Source: Coriolopsis trogii
Lineage: Eukaryota; Basidiomycota; Agaricomycetes; Polyporales; Polyporaceae
Assembly: GCA_020543525.1 (NCBI GenBank)
Contig: JAHYIO010000001.1
Location: 4,526,001 to 4,590,000, forward strand
DNA: 64,000 bases
Direction: 5' to 3'
The translations under genes were made by a program, and so were the position numbers. Position 1 is the first letter of the stretch; every line of letters begins with the position of its first letter. The notes under the pieces are model-generated. The model saw only the letters and a program-made list of their open reading frames with translations, ran no database searches and was not told where the DNA came from. Of the stretch, positions 32,751 through 45,200 are shown piece after piece.

Positions 32751-34484
32751 ATGTCCGACTCAACAGCAGCAGAGTCAACCTCGCCGTCCTCCTCGTCCGA
32801 GATCGTCATCAACGTCAAAGGTTACTTGTGCTCTCCCGCCTCCGCTTTGCTGTGCACGACGGTTGACTCCGTGCTCCTCTGCTGCGGCATTCACAGGACC
32901 GAGCGAACTCAAGCTTCAAATCACAATAGCCACCGACAAGACCGTCGCCGACCTCAAGCAGGCTATCGCGGAGAAAAGCGACGTTCCAGCAGACCGACAG
33001 CGGCTCATCTACTCCGGTACGCTCTCTGTCAGCCTGTGAGCTTTGAAGCCGGGATCCCGCTTGACGGGTTGTCGCGGCGCGCAGGACGAGTGTTGAAGGA
33101 CGATGATGCGCTTTCGACGTACAAGATCCAGACGTCGCACACGATCCACATGGTGAAGGGCGCCGCGCGCTCGGGGGCGGCTGCCCCCACCGTGGCCCCG
33201 CAGCAGCTTCCGACGATGCAGGCCGGGCAGAACCCCCACGATCCGCTGACGCAGCTGAATGGGCCGATGGGATTTGGGTTGATGGCGGGGCTGAATCCGT
33301 TTGCGGATATGGGACTCAACCCGAACGATCCTAACATGGTGAGTGCGCGTTCTGATATCACATACTGGGAATGCGGGGGATGGTAAACGGAGAGGGCTTA
33401 TCGTCCACCATGGACGAGTTGTACTAGTGCGTTCTGGCATGGAGCATGCGAGGCCTCCGCGGGTCGTCCATCGCCTCCTACCTTTGTCCCAATCTCGTTG
33501 GGGCTAAACGTCTGGACATGGACATCTTCGTCTGACACAACACCCACCCACAGTTGCAGGGCATGCTCAACTCGCCACAGTTCCTCCAACAAATGTCTAG
33601 TATGATGTCCAACCCGGACGTTCTCGACCAGATTATCTCTTCGAACCCTCAGCTCGCCGCGATGGGTCCCCAAGTCCGGGAAGTCTTCCGCTCGGAGCGC
33701 TTCCGGCAGATGATGTCCAATCCAGAGACACTGCGGATGATGCTCCAGATGTCCAACATGATGCGTGACTCGGGCATGGTCCCGCCTGGTATGGGCGGTA
33801 TGGGTGGCATGGGCGGAGTTGGAGGTGCGGGGGGTTTCCCCGCTCCAGGACTACCCTCAACTGCACGGCAACAGCAGCAGCAACCCGGTTCACCTCCCGC
33901 CGGATCCCCCGGCTCAGGACTACAAAATAATCCCTTCATGAACCCGTTGTTCAACCCCCTCATGTTCCCCTTCCCCCCTCCCGCTGCTGGCGCTGCCGGT
34001 GCCGGTGCGCCGGGTTCGGGTGCAGCAACAGGAACACCTGGGGCGGATACTGGGGCCGGGGCTGCAGCTGCAGGTGGAACTGGTGCCGCGCCACCGTTCG
34101 GTGGCATGTTTGATCCTGCGGTGATGCAGCAGATGCTGGCAGCGTTTGGCGGTGCGGGTGCGGGGGGCGCACCTGGAGCTGGTGGACTCGGTGCGAATCC
34201 GTTCGCGATGGGTGGGCTCGGGGGACTCGGAGGGCTCGGCGCGCCACCGCCGCCTACGGATGCTCGGCCCCCAGAAGAGCGATTCCAGGTGCAGTTGCAG
34301 GTGCGTCAGATGGATGTGTTCATTCGTCGGGATGTTGATGATGATTGTTGTGGTGTGGTTGCTGGTGTAGCAATTGCAAGATATGGGGTTCACGAATGCG
34401 TCGCAGAACGTGCGGGCGTTGCTCGCGACGGGCGGGAACGTGCATTCTGCGATAGAGTACATCCTCAACGGTGGAGGCTTGTGA
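32751..34484 (+). CDS. DSK2: Ubiquilin (UBL-STI1-UBA shuttle factor)
   Basis: Exons 32751-32820, 32897-33016, 33085-33338, 33554-34300 and 34371-34484 give 434 residues. The N-terminal ubiquitin-like domain has LKLQITIATDKTVADLKQAI and DRQRLIYSGRVLKDDDAL. Two STI1-type stretches follow (MLNSPQFLQQMSSMMSNPDV; NPETLRMMLQMSNMM), then a Gly/Pro/Ala-rich low-complexity region. The C-terminal UBA carries LQDMGFTNASQNVRALLATG. Dsk2/ubiquilin binds the proteasome through the UBL and ubiquitin chains through the UBA, moving clients to degradation; it also chaperones membrane proteins. The UBA is encoded in a separate last exon. It lies 243 nt after DUS1 on the same strand. Confidence 0.93.
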
Positions 34485-34739
34485 GAGGCGTTGCAGTAGG
34501 GATGTGTAAGAGAACCTGGAAGGCGGGGGAGTTCAACACGGACGGGTTCGCCGGGAAATGCTGTACTAGATGATGTTGTACGAGTGTCTATCAAGAAGCG
34601 TACATATGATGTATCTGCAGTTGGCTGGTATATACATTTCAGATCCTTTTGGGGTTCGTCATAAGGCTAAGGCTTCAATTCACGTTCAATCACAAGCATC
34701 AGATTGTAGTGCCGAGGTGACAACGAAAAGTGCGCACTT

Positions 34740-35806
34740 CTAAACCCTCTTGGCTAACTCCGCCGCAACAGCCGCTTTGACCTCGTTCACCGGCAACTCG
34801 TCAGCACTCCACCCCGTCCAGATGCGATCCTGCTCAATGCCCTGCCAGATCATCGCCTCTGTGCCCAGGATCACCTGCCACCCAGCGTCCTCGGCCATCC
34901 TGCTCAGCTGTGTGTACGGACTCGGATTGTAGCACATCTCGAGCATGGCCCCCTTGTGTTGCTTGTTCAGAAACACCTCCGTCACCGCACGCGCCTGCTT
35001 CTCCTCGGGCGTGACGGGCGGCAGGTCCGGGACGCACGCGACGATGGCACCGGGGCCCTCGAGTGCCTCCGCCTGCGCGACGCTCTCGACGTGGACCAGG
35101 CGGTCGCCATAGTCATGTTGCATGCACTCGGCGACGACGGCGTCGACCTCGGAGGCGTCCCGATTCACGAGGTAGATGTGCGTAACGCTTAACCACCGTT
35201 GTAGTGCGTACACTGCGCTGCGGGCCGCGCCGCCGCCGCCGACCACGAGCCCCGGGCGGCCCTCGTACGTCGCGGCTGCGTCGGGGACGTTGCGCAGAAA
35301 GGACTCCCGGATGCCGATGGTGTCGGTGTTGGTGCCGCAGAAGATGCGGCGGAGGCCGGTCGGCGACGACGGGTCGGGCTCGTCGCGGACGTACAGGGTG
35401 TTGCAGGCGCCGACGGCGCGGCACTCGGGGGTGAGTTCGTCGAGGTGTGGGATGATGGCGACCTTGTGGGGCATGGTCACGGATGCGCCTGCGGTGCGGG
35501 GTAAGCTGGGATTCCGTGAACCGCTCAGGGGAGGGCGTGAATACCGTAGAACTTGGGAACTTGTCTCAGCTGCAGGAACAAGTCCATGTCGGTCGAGTCG
35601 AGTCGCACTTGACCCCAATGCAGCCCGAGATTGCGGTAGACGACGCTGTGCATTAGGGGCGACATGGATGCTGTGATTTTGTGGCCAAAGAGATAGCCAT
35701 GTCTGTCGAGGTGGTCGACTTGCGGTAGTGGTGATTGTGTTTGCAGTTGTATGGGTTCCGGTACGGTCTTTGTCGTCGCCATCGTCGCGATGGCGCCGGT
35801 ACTCAA
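34740..35806 (-). CDS. Standalone shikimate/quinate dehydrogenase-like enzyme
   Basis: Two exons (35545-35806 and 34740-35488) give 336 residues. The substrate-binding half has [17 protein letters not shown] and, across the intron, [11 protein letters not shown] with the catalytic Lys. The nucleotide-binding half has [14 protein letters not shown] and the glycine-rich [15 protein letters not shown], then [12 protein letters not shown]. In fungi biosynthetic shikimate dehydrogenase is part of the pentafunctional AROM protein, so a separate copy points to catabolic quinate/shikimate dehydrogenase (as in the qa/qut pathway) or a paralogue with another role. No other quinate genes adjoin it. The intron acceptor was fixed by reading continuously into the TMPHK motif. 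Confidence 0.88.
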
Positions 35807-36703
35807 CTCTAGAGCGATGCGCGTTCAGCAGAGTAGACTCGATCGAACGGGGCGTGTTGGCGGCGTGCGAAAGCGAGGAGTCGTCTCCAACGACTGGGCA
35901 AATTGGTAGGCGTGTCTACAGTGACCCAATATGGGTCGCGTGGGACTCTGTACCTAGGAAAGATTACAGCTCTCCCTTCCGACTTCGTGATTCCGATACT
36001 TTCTTGCCACCCGACAGCACGAAGCTCGGGCGCTAGTATGGAAAAGGGAGAACCAAGGATTTATCATGTCAGAGAATTGTCTGACCGTCTCCGCTGCTAT
36101 GAATAGGCTGGCCTCAGATGGGACCGGCGCCGTCACCCGTGGCACTGGTGGTTCAAAAAGCTCCGAACCGGCAGCGTCAACCAACTGACCTTCTCAATCC
36201 GGGGTCTGTAGATTTACATTTCTGCTGTGTCTCGACTCTTGAAGAATCCGCAGCCCAGCCTCAGACATAAGCAAAGAGGTCAGCATAGCCTAAACATATC
36301 GTAGAGAGTTGAACATTGCATGTCTTCGGTGGCAGTCGCGGACAGAGGCACAGGCCGGGGGCAGTGTCGAAATCGGAGTCGTCAAGGCGGTGCATTTGGG
36401 CGCCTATCAGCTTCACGAAGCGCGAATGGGCGCTTGCCAGGGAAGTTCCCTCCTCGTCTTCAAGCTTCACTGCTCATGCCGGTTCATCTCCCTCATCTCT
36501 GTCTGTAGCATTAAGTTGTTGTCTGCTACTCAATTGCGCTCGCTGCTGTCTCTGCTGTCTCACCTCGACCTTATAGCTCGCCCTCGCATACGTTGGGCGT
36601 TCCCCCCAAGCACTATCTTGGACAACCAGTTCACGTGCGGAAACACGGACTCTCATAGGCAAGATGCATTTCACGCAGTACGTGTGGGACTAATAGTGTC
36701 TAG
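35807..36703. other. Divergent region with unresolved 5' end of next gene
   Basis: About 900 nt between the dehydrogenase start and the first exon I can support for the C2-like gene. The missing first exon(s) of that gene probably lie here. Open frames around 36309-36660 have no motif. Confidence 0.4.
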
Positions 36704-39048
36704 AAGTACATTCTCAATACTTACATCTCTCGGGAACTCGGCAGTCCATGGCATCTCATCGGTATGTACCGTTCGGACGCAGCGCGGGCCCGCCAGAGTA
36801 GCTGACTCTCTTGCAGTCGTACGCACGCGTGGGCTGGTGTTCGTGCGACCGGAAAAGTCCTGGAGGCCAATCGTCACCATCTCTGTCGTCCAAGGCAAGG
36901 ACGAGCACGGACCATCGCATGAGGTCGCCCTCGGATGCGATGGTCAGAACCCCAACCTGAAGTCTGTTATACCTGTGTGAGTGCTTCTTGTCGTCATCTG
37001 TGGGTGACTATGCCCTTGCACCGCCACGCTTCTGCTATCCTGTCACTGTCCTGCGCTCCCGTCACAAGTCTTGCTCTGCTACTGGTATCTCGATCTCCCT
37101 CCTTCCCTGATCCTGCTACGCTTGCTGTTTGTGCCCTACGACTTGATCTCCAGCAACAGTCGCGTGTTTCCACAAGACGAGATATGCCTCATGTATTGCG
37201 CCAGCGAAGACATTCTCCAGATGAAGGCTCTCCATAGACCGCCTCCTTAGACCGACGCGTGTCATCTTTGCCCAGCTGACCTTATATTGACAGAAACGAC
37301 GTGAACCCTGCGACGCGCCTGGTCGTCCAGGTCTTTCACAAATCCCAAACGAAGAAGAAGCACCGGAAACGCACTCTTGTTGGCTCTGCGTCCGTGTCGC
37401 TCGCTGAATTTCTCAACAAGCACCCTCTTCCTCATCATCGGCCTGTGGAATACGACATCCGCTTGTCATGTCCGCCTCCACAGCGCAAAAGCCCCACCGT
37501 CGGGGGAAAGCAACAGTACAGTGCCACGCTCACGATGAGGTTCATAGTGCCACACGCTGAGCCTGCACTAAACGTCTCTCCGCCGACCACGCCTGTTACG
37601 GACTACCCCGAAACAGCCGCCATTTTCAGCGATGGAGCTTCTTGTACGTGCTGGCTCATCTCGGCTCGCGTGCATGACTTATGGTCGTTCAATCCAGCGT
37701 CGAAGGCGATGTCGGACACAATGGTGCAGTCTACGCCGGCCGGAACGGAGGACGGCACCAGACCGCGGTGGGGCAAGGGGCCAGAAATCGACCGATTGGA
37801 TGGTTCTACAGGCCTTCGCCGCCGCCGAAAGAAGCCCAAGGGCTTTCATGTTTTCAGCGACACAGACAGATGTCCCGATGAGTCTTCTTCGGAAGACTAT
37901 ACTCCGCCTCCGACACCCGAAGAGGATTACTTCCCGCCAATGCTTGCAGATGGGAGATACGGTAAACCCGAATTTGATGGACAGGACGAGGTAGCATTCG
38001 CGTCGCCGAGCCTGCTCCCCATGCACAGCGACCAGGTTAGCATCTTGAGCGTCGAAGGTTCGCTATCATTCGCAGAGGCATGCATCAACCGCTTCGCACC
38101 TTACCACGACCTGCGCGAGGCGGACAAGGACGGAGACGTAGAAAAGGCGGCGAAAGTGCGCGCAGAGTTGCTCACGGAGTGGTACGTCGTATGCGCGTCG
38201 GTACGTCCCATTCCTTCCACCTCTTGGTAGCAATTCTCTGTGATCTGTCGCGCGTTCTCACGTCACACGTCATATGCGTTTAGTGCTTGGCTCTGGCCAG
38301 TATCGATGCAGCGGTGTTCGGGTTCGGTCCCGATTCCCTCTTCGTCCTCGACGGTTTCTCGCGCGAGGTCGTCTCGATAGGCGCGATCGCCGCAGGCATC
38401 GGGTTCGCCGTCGACACCTGGTTCCTCTTCCGCTACGGCGGCACGAACGTCGAGAAGTTCCAGGCAAGTGTCATTCTCCCCCTCTCCCATACCTGCACTC
38501 ACACTACCGCCGCGGGTTTGGACACGGACACGCGCAGCAAGCGGCCAAGGACGTCTACGGCTCCTACTTTTTCTTCAGTCTGACGTGCCGCCTGCCGATC
38601 GCGTGCATGCTCCTCTCCGCGCTCGCGCTCATGGCCTTCCTCCTCGCCGTCGCCTGGAGCGCGTGGCCGACGGCGGTGCTCGTCATGTCCTTCGCCGCCG
38701 GCGTCCTGCTCTCGTCCCAGTTCCTCGTTTACGGCGCGCACCGGTTCGTCAACCTGCTCGTGTGGGCCGTGCGCATCGCCTGGAGACGCGTTTTTGGGTC
38801 GCGCGTGCGCGTGCAGGTGCAGGCGCTGGCACAGGGTTCACAGGCCAGGAGGAGCGGTGAGGGGAGGGTGGAGATGCCCGTGCCGTGTCCAAGCCCTGCG
38901 CCTGCGAATGGTGCGGTCGTCCCGCGAATGGAGATGCGCTTTGCGGAACGGGTACGTGTCGCGCTCGTGTGTGCTGTTCTTCCTGTCGTATATGCTAATG
39001 GTGTTCCCTCGTTCGTCGTAGTATGAGCGGTCGTGCGAAGGCACCTAG
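36704..39048 (+). CDS. C2-like domain protein with C-terminal membrane helices (5' end unresolved)
   Basis: Exons supported by phase: 36704-36761, 36817-36976, 37294-38200, 38284-38463, 38538-38951 and 39022-39048. The N-terminal part resembles a C2 beta-sandwich (SWRPIVTISVVQGKD; then NPATRLVVQVFHKSQTKKK and TLVGSASVSLAEFL). A ~230-residue acidic/Ser-Pro linker follows, with SSEDYTPPPTPEEDYFPP. The C-terminus has hydrophobic helices (VVSIGAIAAGIGFAVDTWFL; LPIACMLLSALALMAFLLAV; AVLVMSFAAGVLLSSQFLV). This architecture suggests a membrane-anchored, lipid-binding protein; I recognise no named family. The intron at 38464-38537 appears to use a GC donor (AG|GCAAGT). No start codon could be assigned, so residues are missing at the N-terminus. 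Confidence 0.6.
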
Positions 39049-39801
39049 TTTCGCCGCTCAGGGATGTATTTACGTCTCGTCGCTCTTAGCAACGAGTAGG
39101 CTGTGTTCCTCTCCACGGATAGGTCGGCAGTGACGCCGAGCGGTTTGCGGTGACAGATGAGGGTATGTGGACTAGCGTCACCTGGACTAGATACGCAGTG
39201 TATGCTGTGTTCGCGATGAAGTCAGCGTTGAGGGCATACACATTCGAACAAGTGACCCATGCAGATGCAAACATAAGCACACGCCTACGCGCAGCCAGTG
39301 CCGCAGAGGTGAGCTTCTGCTTCAAGATGGGTGGGTCGGAATCTGATAGCCACCCGGTAGTTGACAGGGATGCGACGGATCGCGCCCATGTCGTACGAGC
39401 CAGACGTTCGGCAGTAAGAGCGCTGTCGATAACGAATCGCTTAGTACACTGCGAGTCGAGAACGGGCTTGATGTTCGCTGTGTCTTATGATGGTGAGGTC
39501 GCTGTTGTAAGACGACGTTGTGTCCGTATTTCACCTACCTTCCAATCGACATGGAATCAGCAGGGGAGAGTGTACACGGAGCGACCGTTCCCAGTAAGTG
39601 CCTCATGTGCACTTGACGCTGTCACGACTCATCCATTAAAGTTGTAGAAGACGGTAGAACAGGTGGGAGCTGCCACGCACAGTAAGTCAATCTCGCACCG
39701 GGCAAAGGGGTAGCGCTATAGCGAGTTGGCACGACTCTCTGCCTGCGCTCTTCTCCTTTCCCTCACAAACTTCGTCCAGAGTCCTCCTCTCGTACACCTA
39801 T
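39049..39801. other. Intergenic
   Basis: About 750 nt. A 165-codon plus-strand frame at 39150-39647 lacks motifs, and an antisense frame overlaps it; neither is convincing. Contains the promoter of the following F-box gene. Confidence 0.4.
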
Positions 39802-41328
39802 ATGTCGACCAAATCATTCTCTTCCCCCAGGATCCCAATGGAGGTCTCCGAGCGCATCATAGACGCACACGCCCAATGGGAGGATGAGTACGCTCTCCGA
39901 AACGCTGCCCTGGTGTGCCGTGACTGGCTCATCCGTAGTCGGTTCCATCTCTTCTGGAAAGTGAAACTCGAGGATTACAGGAAGGCACGGCTGCTGCTCG
40001 ATACTCTTCAGAAAAACCCGGAGTTGAGTAGGTTGGTGCAGCAAGTGGAGTATGGCCGAGTTGGCACCGGAATGGACGCACCCTCGGAGTCCTACGCTGA
40101 CAACCCGCGGAAGCGGGTCGACATCATCTCGGTGATCAGATCATTTGTCCTTCACCTCCCTTGTCTGAGTTCCCTGAAGCTCTACGAGAAGACCGCTTGC
40201 GGCTCTCCCTCGCCGGCAGGGAGGTATACCAGGATACTCCTGCAACAATTCCCATCCCTCCACGCATTACACCTTGACACCGTCCAGTTTGCCTCCATAT
40301 ATGGGCTGGTGACATTCCTCACAGGAATATCCAACATTCGCACTTTGTCCCTTGGGTCTGTCAATGTTTCGAATGCAATGCTGGTTGAACATGTGAACAC
40401 CCCTCCCAAGCGACGGGCTACGACGGCTGCCAAGCTCAATATAAGTACTTTGGAAGTGGTGGGTACTTCGTTTACGGTTCATGAGCTGTACTCTTACTGA
40501 CGCAGCGTTTCTACTCTAGACTAGCGCATGCTCTCGTCGTATAATCTGGACTCTTGTCGACGTTTGCGGACCAAAATTGGAACATCTATCATTCCCGGCC
40601 CTGCTTGACTCGGAGGAGGAACGGGCGAGTCTTAAAGATCGAGGTAAAAAAAATCATCGTGATCTGAAGAATCATGCTGATATTTATACCATAGACAAGC
40701 ACGAAGATCTCCTGTTGTTGCCCCATGAGCCCGCCTACTATGGCCGGCTCCGTACTTTGGCCATCATTGTCCCCATCCACCCGTTTATGCCTTCGGAACT
40801 TCGCACCAGGAACAACTCGATACGGACGCTTCGATCGATAACTTCTCTACTGGATAATATTCGATTCCCCTCCGTCGTGGAACTAAGACTCGTCACGTCC
40901 ATCGACAATGGTCGCTCAAACGAGATCTCGGAAGTTGACGTTGCCGAGCTCTTTGTCAATCCGGCGTTTCAGAGGGAATGCGATGACGTCGAGAGGGCCT
41001 GTCTGACTCAGGCTAGTCTGCGTGCCACTGTCTTTGTTCTACCTAAGGCCAGAAGACAATCTCTGGACTGCTGGACCCTCGCACTATGTCCAATCTTCAC
41101 GACTCTCCGAGGGAGGGGAGCTTTTCGCATTGCACAACCGCTAGGTGAGCTGTAAGCCTTACTTTTAAATCAAATCCGGACACTCCGAGTCTTCATTTAT
41201 TATTGTCAGGGTATTTGCCAGATCCAATACTGATGGAAGTCTCCGATGATATGGGGGATGATTTTTTTCGTGACTCGATGCTATTTTTATGTGACGGGCG
41301 AGCTTTGTCGATAGCACGACGTCGATGA
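39802..41328 (+). CDS. F-box protein, family C
   Basis: Exons 39802-40458, 40520-41144 and 41210-41328 join in phase to give 466 residues. The F-box is the common Agaricomycete form: IPMEVSERIIDAHAQWEDE, then ALVCRDWLIRSRFHLFWKV. The rest has LRR-like strands such as FPSLHALHLDTVQF and LEHLSFPALLDS. The last exon is inferred from a GTGAGC donor at 41145 and a TGTCAG acceptor; without it the frame stops at 41155. This family differs from A and B by its longer N-terminal F-box and its introns. Expected to be an SCF adaptor; substrate unknown. Confidence 0.7.
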
Positions 41329-42227
41329 TCAAAGAGCTGAGTTGCTGGCTAGACTACCGGGCCGTAGCGTACACGCGAGCTGACAAAAAATCATGTAGTG
41401 TATATATATACTACGAGACGTTGCGGGCGAGGAACGAGTGGGGAGAACGATTATATGAGGGGCACCAGTATGACGGCCCGGGGGTTTCTGGGACAACATC
41501 AGGAAAAAGCCGGTTCTCCAGAGCCCCCCTCCACCAAGCTCTCCGGATCGCTCGAGATTCTTCCCAAGATGGCCAGCATCAGAGATATTGTTCCCAACAA
41601 TAATACATGCAACTTACAAAAGACACTTTCGAGGAGGACTCCCTCACTGTGATGAACTAGAATTATTGGGTTTCCACCTATTCGGACGGCGCCGTCGGAT
41701 AATATTAATATCTCCTACCTTCCGGCCTTGATGGAACGCTGGAAGCAACGTGCGGAGCTTGGTACAATCGCCAGTCTGTTGTGCTCATACGGTAAACGTG
41801 GAGTCCTCGACAGCAACCTTTCCTACAAAAGATGACGGAAGACAATCACTCAGTGAATATGATCGACAGTACAATACGGTACAGACAACAATCGACGACA
41901 CCTAGCAATGAACAGTATGGGGTGTGTACGAGACGATACGGAAACGGTTACGAATACGAATACGAATACGAATACCGATAGCGATAGCATTGTGTGTACA
42001 GCAGACGACCGACAACGAGACTCGAGAACTCCAAACCGGGAAGTGTATGCGACACGTACAGTATATAAGCTATAAAATGCGACGAGGTATATCAGGAGGT
42101 GCGACACGAGCGAGAGCGATGCGAGTCTAAACAAGTGAGAGATGAATGCAACGACAGACAGTCCGGAGAGCGTAACCAATCCAAGGCGAGAAAGAAAAGA
42201 AATGGGCATAAATTAGCGTCGCACGCG
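41329..42227. other. Intergenic with hexanucleotide repeat
   Basis: About 900 nt of convergent 3' flank. It includes (CGAATA)4 at 41951-41974, followed by degenerate continuations. No gene is supported. Confidence 0.45.
41951..41974 (+). repeat. (CGAATA)4 hexanucleotide repeat
   Basis: Four perfect tandem units, then CCGATAG-type degenerate units. Non-coding position downstream of the histidine kinase stop. Confidence 0.85.
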
Positions 42228-45200
42228 TCATTGATGAGGCGAGTTGGACGGTCTTCGTAGCCTCCGCAAGGTCTCTTCTAGATCTGCGAATATAGCGTTA
42301 GCAGGGCGAGAGAATGAAGAACGACCGACAACGTACCTGTCATCTTCAACGGCTTCGGCAAAAAGTGGTCCATCCCGGCCGCCTTGCACTCCTCCTCGCT
42401 CTCCTGCGTGACGTTCGCGGTGAGGGCGATGATGGGCAGCCGGTCGGGCAGCACCCCGCTCCCTTCCAATTCACGTATCTGCTTCGTCGCCTGGAAGCCG
42501 TCAAGGACTGCAATCCACACAGGAAGCATGGTCAGCGGCGTAGAGTGCGGCTATGACGGACGAACGCGTACCAGGCATCTGACAATCCATCAGACAGCAG
42601 ACAAAGTACGTCTTGCGCACAGCGTCGATCGCCTGCCGTCCATCGTTCGCCGTGACGACCTCATACCCCAGCTTCTCCAGCAGGCGGCAGCCCAGCCTCT
42701 GGTTGACCAGGTTGTCCTCGACGACCAACACCTTCGGTCTCTCCACCTCCACCACCTCCACCGCGACATCCTTCACAGGCGAAACGGCAACAATCTCACC
42801 CTCTTCCTCTCGCTTCCCCCGCACCTCCTCGCGCCTCACCTTCATCTCCTCCTTCTCCTTCAAGCTCTCGTCCGCGGGCGACGCCGTCGACGTCGACGCA
42901 ACCTCTCTCCTCCTCTCCTTCTCCTGCTCCCCCACCGGCAGCGCAAACCGCACCTTCCCCAGCCTCACATGCATCCCCATCCTCTCCCCCGGCGTCTCGA
43001 CCCACTCGACGACCGTATGCATGATCACCGGCCGCTTCACGAGCACCACGTTCCGGCCCTCGTTCAGCTCAGGCTCCAGCGGCGCCAGCTCCTGCGCGTC
43101 CGAGTGCACCACAAACACCGCCACCCTCGCCATCCCGAGCTCGGAGCCCATCAGCTGGCGCAGTGCAGGCGAGCGCGCCACCGTCTCCGCGTCCGTCCAG
43201 ATCGTGTCCACGCCGTCCCCGACGAGCTCTGCCGCAGACGAGAGAAGCGAGCCGGGGAGCGCGGTGTAGCCGTACTGCGTCCAGAGCCGGATGAACCGCT
43301 CCTGCGTCCGCGGATTCCGGTACACGACCCGGAGCCGTTTTGTCGCAGCCGCGGGCGCGATGTACGGCGCGACGGGCGAGGGCGAACGTGAAGGGAGCGT
43401 GACGGGGAGCTGTATGACAAAGGTGCTGCCTGCGCCTTCGACGGACTCGACGTCGACGGTGCCTGACATGCGCTGCACGAGGTGCTTGACGATGCTGAGC
43501 CCCAGTCCGGTGCCTTGCCTTGGCCGCGTCATAGACGTGTCGGCCTGGCGAAAAGGCTCAAATAGCGCGGGACGGAAGCTCTTCGGTATCCCGCAACCGG
43601 TATCGGCGACTTCGATGCGGAGTTGCGTGGGGCCACTCATGGAGACAGAGAGGCAAATGTAGCCTTCTTCGCAGAATTTTTGGGCATTAGAGAGCAGCTG
43701 TGCAGGCCGCAGTGAGCACGATGGAACGCGTACACGAACGCACCAATAGCGAGCTTACGTTCATGAGAATCTGGGAGCAGCCCCGTCAGCGTAGGCCTTT
43801 GCGGAAAAGATATGAGACCCACTCACCCTGAACGCATATGTCTCATCCAGATACACAGCATGCGGGACATCTTTTGCGACCCAAATGATCACGTCGACGC
43901 CGGGCAATCCGGGCTGGATGCCTCTCGCCTCGGTAATCTTGGCAATGTCTTCAATCATCTTCCGGATCTCCATATGAACAGGTCGTGCAGACAACTCCGC
44001 ATTATTGCGGTCAAGTTTGCTGAAGTCTACGGGGGGCAAAGTTGAACTGCGACCGTGTCCATAAAGCACAAAGCGCGACTTACCGAGCACATTCCCTGCA
44101 ATGACGTTGATTGCATGGCATGCCTGCTGAATGCTCGTCACATACGCGCTCTGCTCCTCCGTCAACTCGGTTCTCGCGAGCAGCTCGCAATATCCATTAA
44201 CGGTATGCAGCGGCGTTCGAATCTTGTCGTCCAAGACATGGATCAGCCATAGGTCATACGCACATCTACCAGACGACAAGTGCAGCTCACCTCGTGGCTC
44301 GCAACGGAGATGAACTGCTGCTTCAGCTCAATGGCCTGCTCCGCAGCCTCCTTCTCTGCCATGATCCTCCATAGCCTGCGTTTGGTGAGGATCATCTCTG
44401 CCATCCGGTTTCTCGCGGTGATCGCTGCATGGGAGAGCACTGCGTTCGACACCACGCACACCGTGAGCGCGATCCCGGCGATCGTGAATTGCAAAAACGC
44501 CGGATAGCCTGCATTCGGGGAGGGAGGCGCGTACGTATAGAACGTAGCTGCCGCCATACCTGTGAATCATCGCGTCGCCATGAGTAAGATCACAAGCTGG
44601 AGAAGAACAAGTGACGCACCGGTGTAGTGCATAGAGCAGCACCCGATCGCGGCAAGGGTACTGAAGATCATCTGCTGGCCGAAATGCGACTCCATATGCA
44701 CCATGAACATGCACCCGACGAAGCACACGGAGAACGCCACGATATAGGACAGCGCGACGATGCGCATGTCCCAAGCAATCCGGCCCTGCGGTAGCTGCAT
44801 CGCCCACATGCCTACGGACAGCGGTTCGATCAGCTCATGGGGTATATGCGTTCGACGGACACTTACCGCAGTAGTGCATGAATACGATCGCGGCCGCCCA
44901 TATGATGGCACGTATGAAGAGGAAGACACTGATCGACTTGTAGTGCATCCTGACCCAATACCGCCAACCAAACTCCGGCAGGGGGCGTTCTTTCGCACGC
45001 GCCCTGATTCTCAGACGCGTTTCGCGGCTAAGGCCTGCATGCAGTGGCTCGCCCCACGAGCTCGAGGATGAGGTGGCGAGCGTCGTACCTGATAAATTAC
45101 CGATGAACGAGGAGTCGTCCGAGCTTGAGGTAGTAGTGGTGGAACTGCCACTGGGTGTGGGATCCCGTGACGCTCGACGGCCTGTGGACTGTGAAAGTGC

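Noticed and set aside
39150..39647. 165-codon frame upstream of the family C F-box gene
   Set aside because: No motif, no signal peptide, overlapping antisense frame of similar length; likely chance.
42384..43391. Plus-strand open frame of 335 codons
   Set aside because: Antisense to the kinase HATPase-receiver exon; His/Leu/Arg-rich shadow without family motifs.
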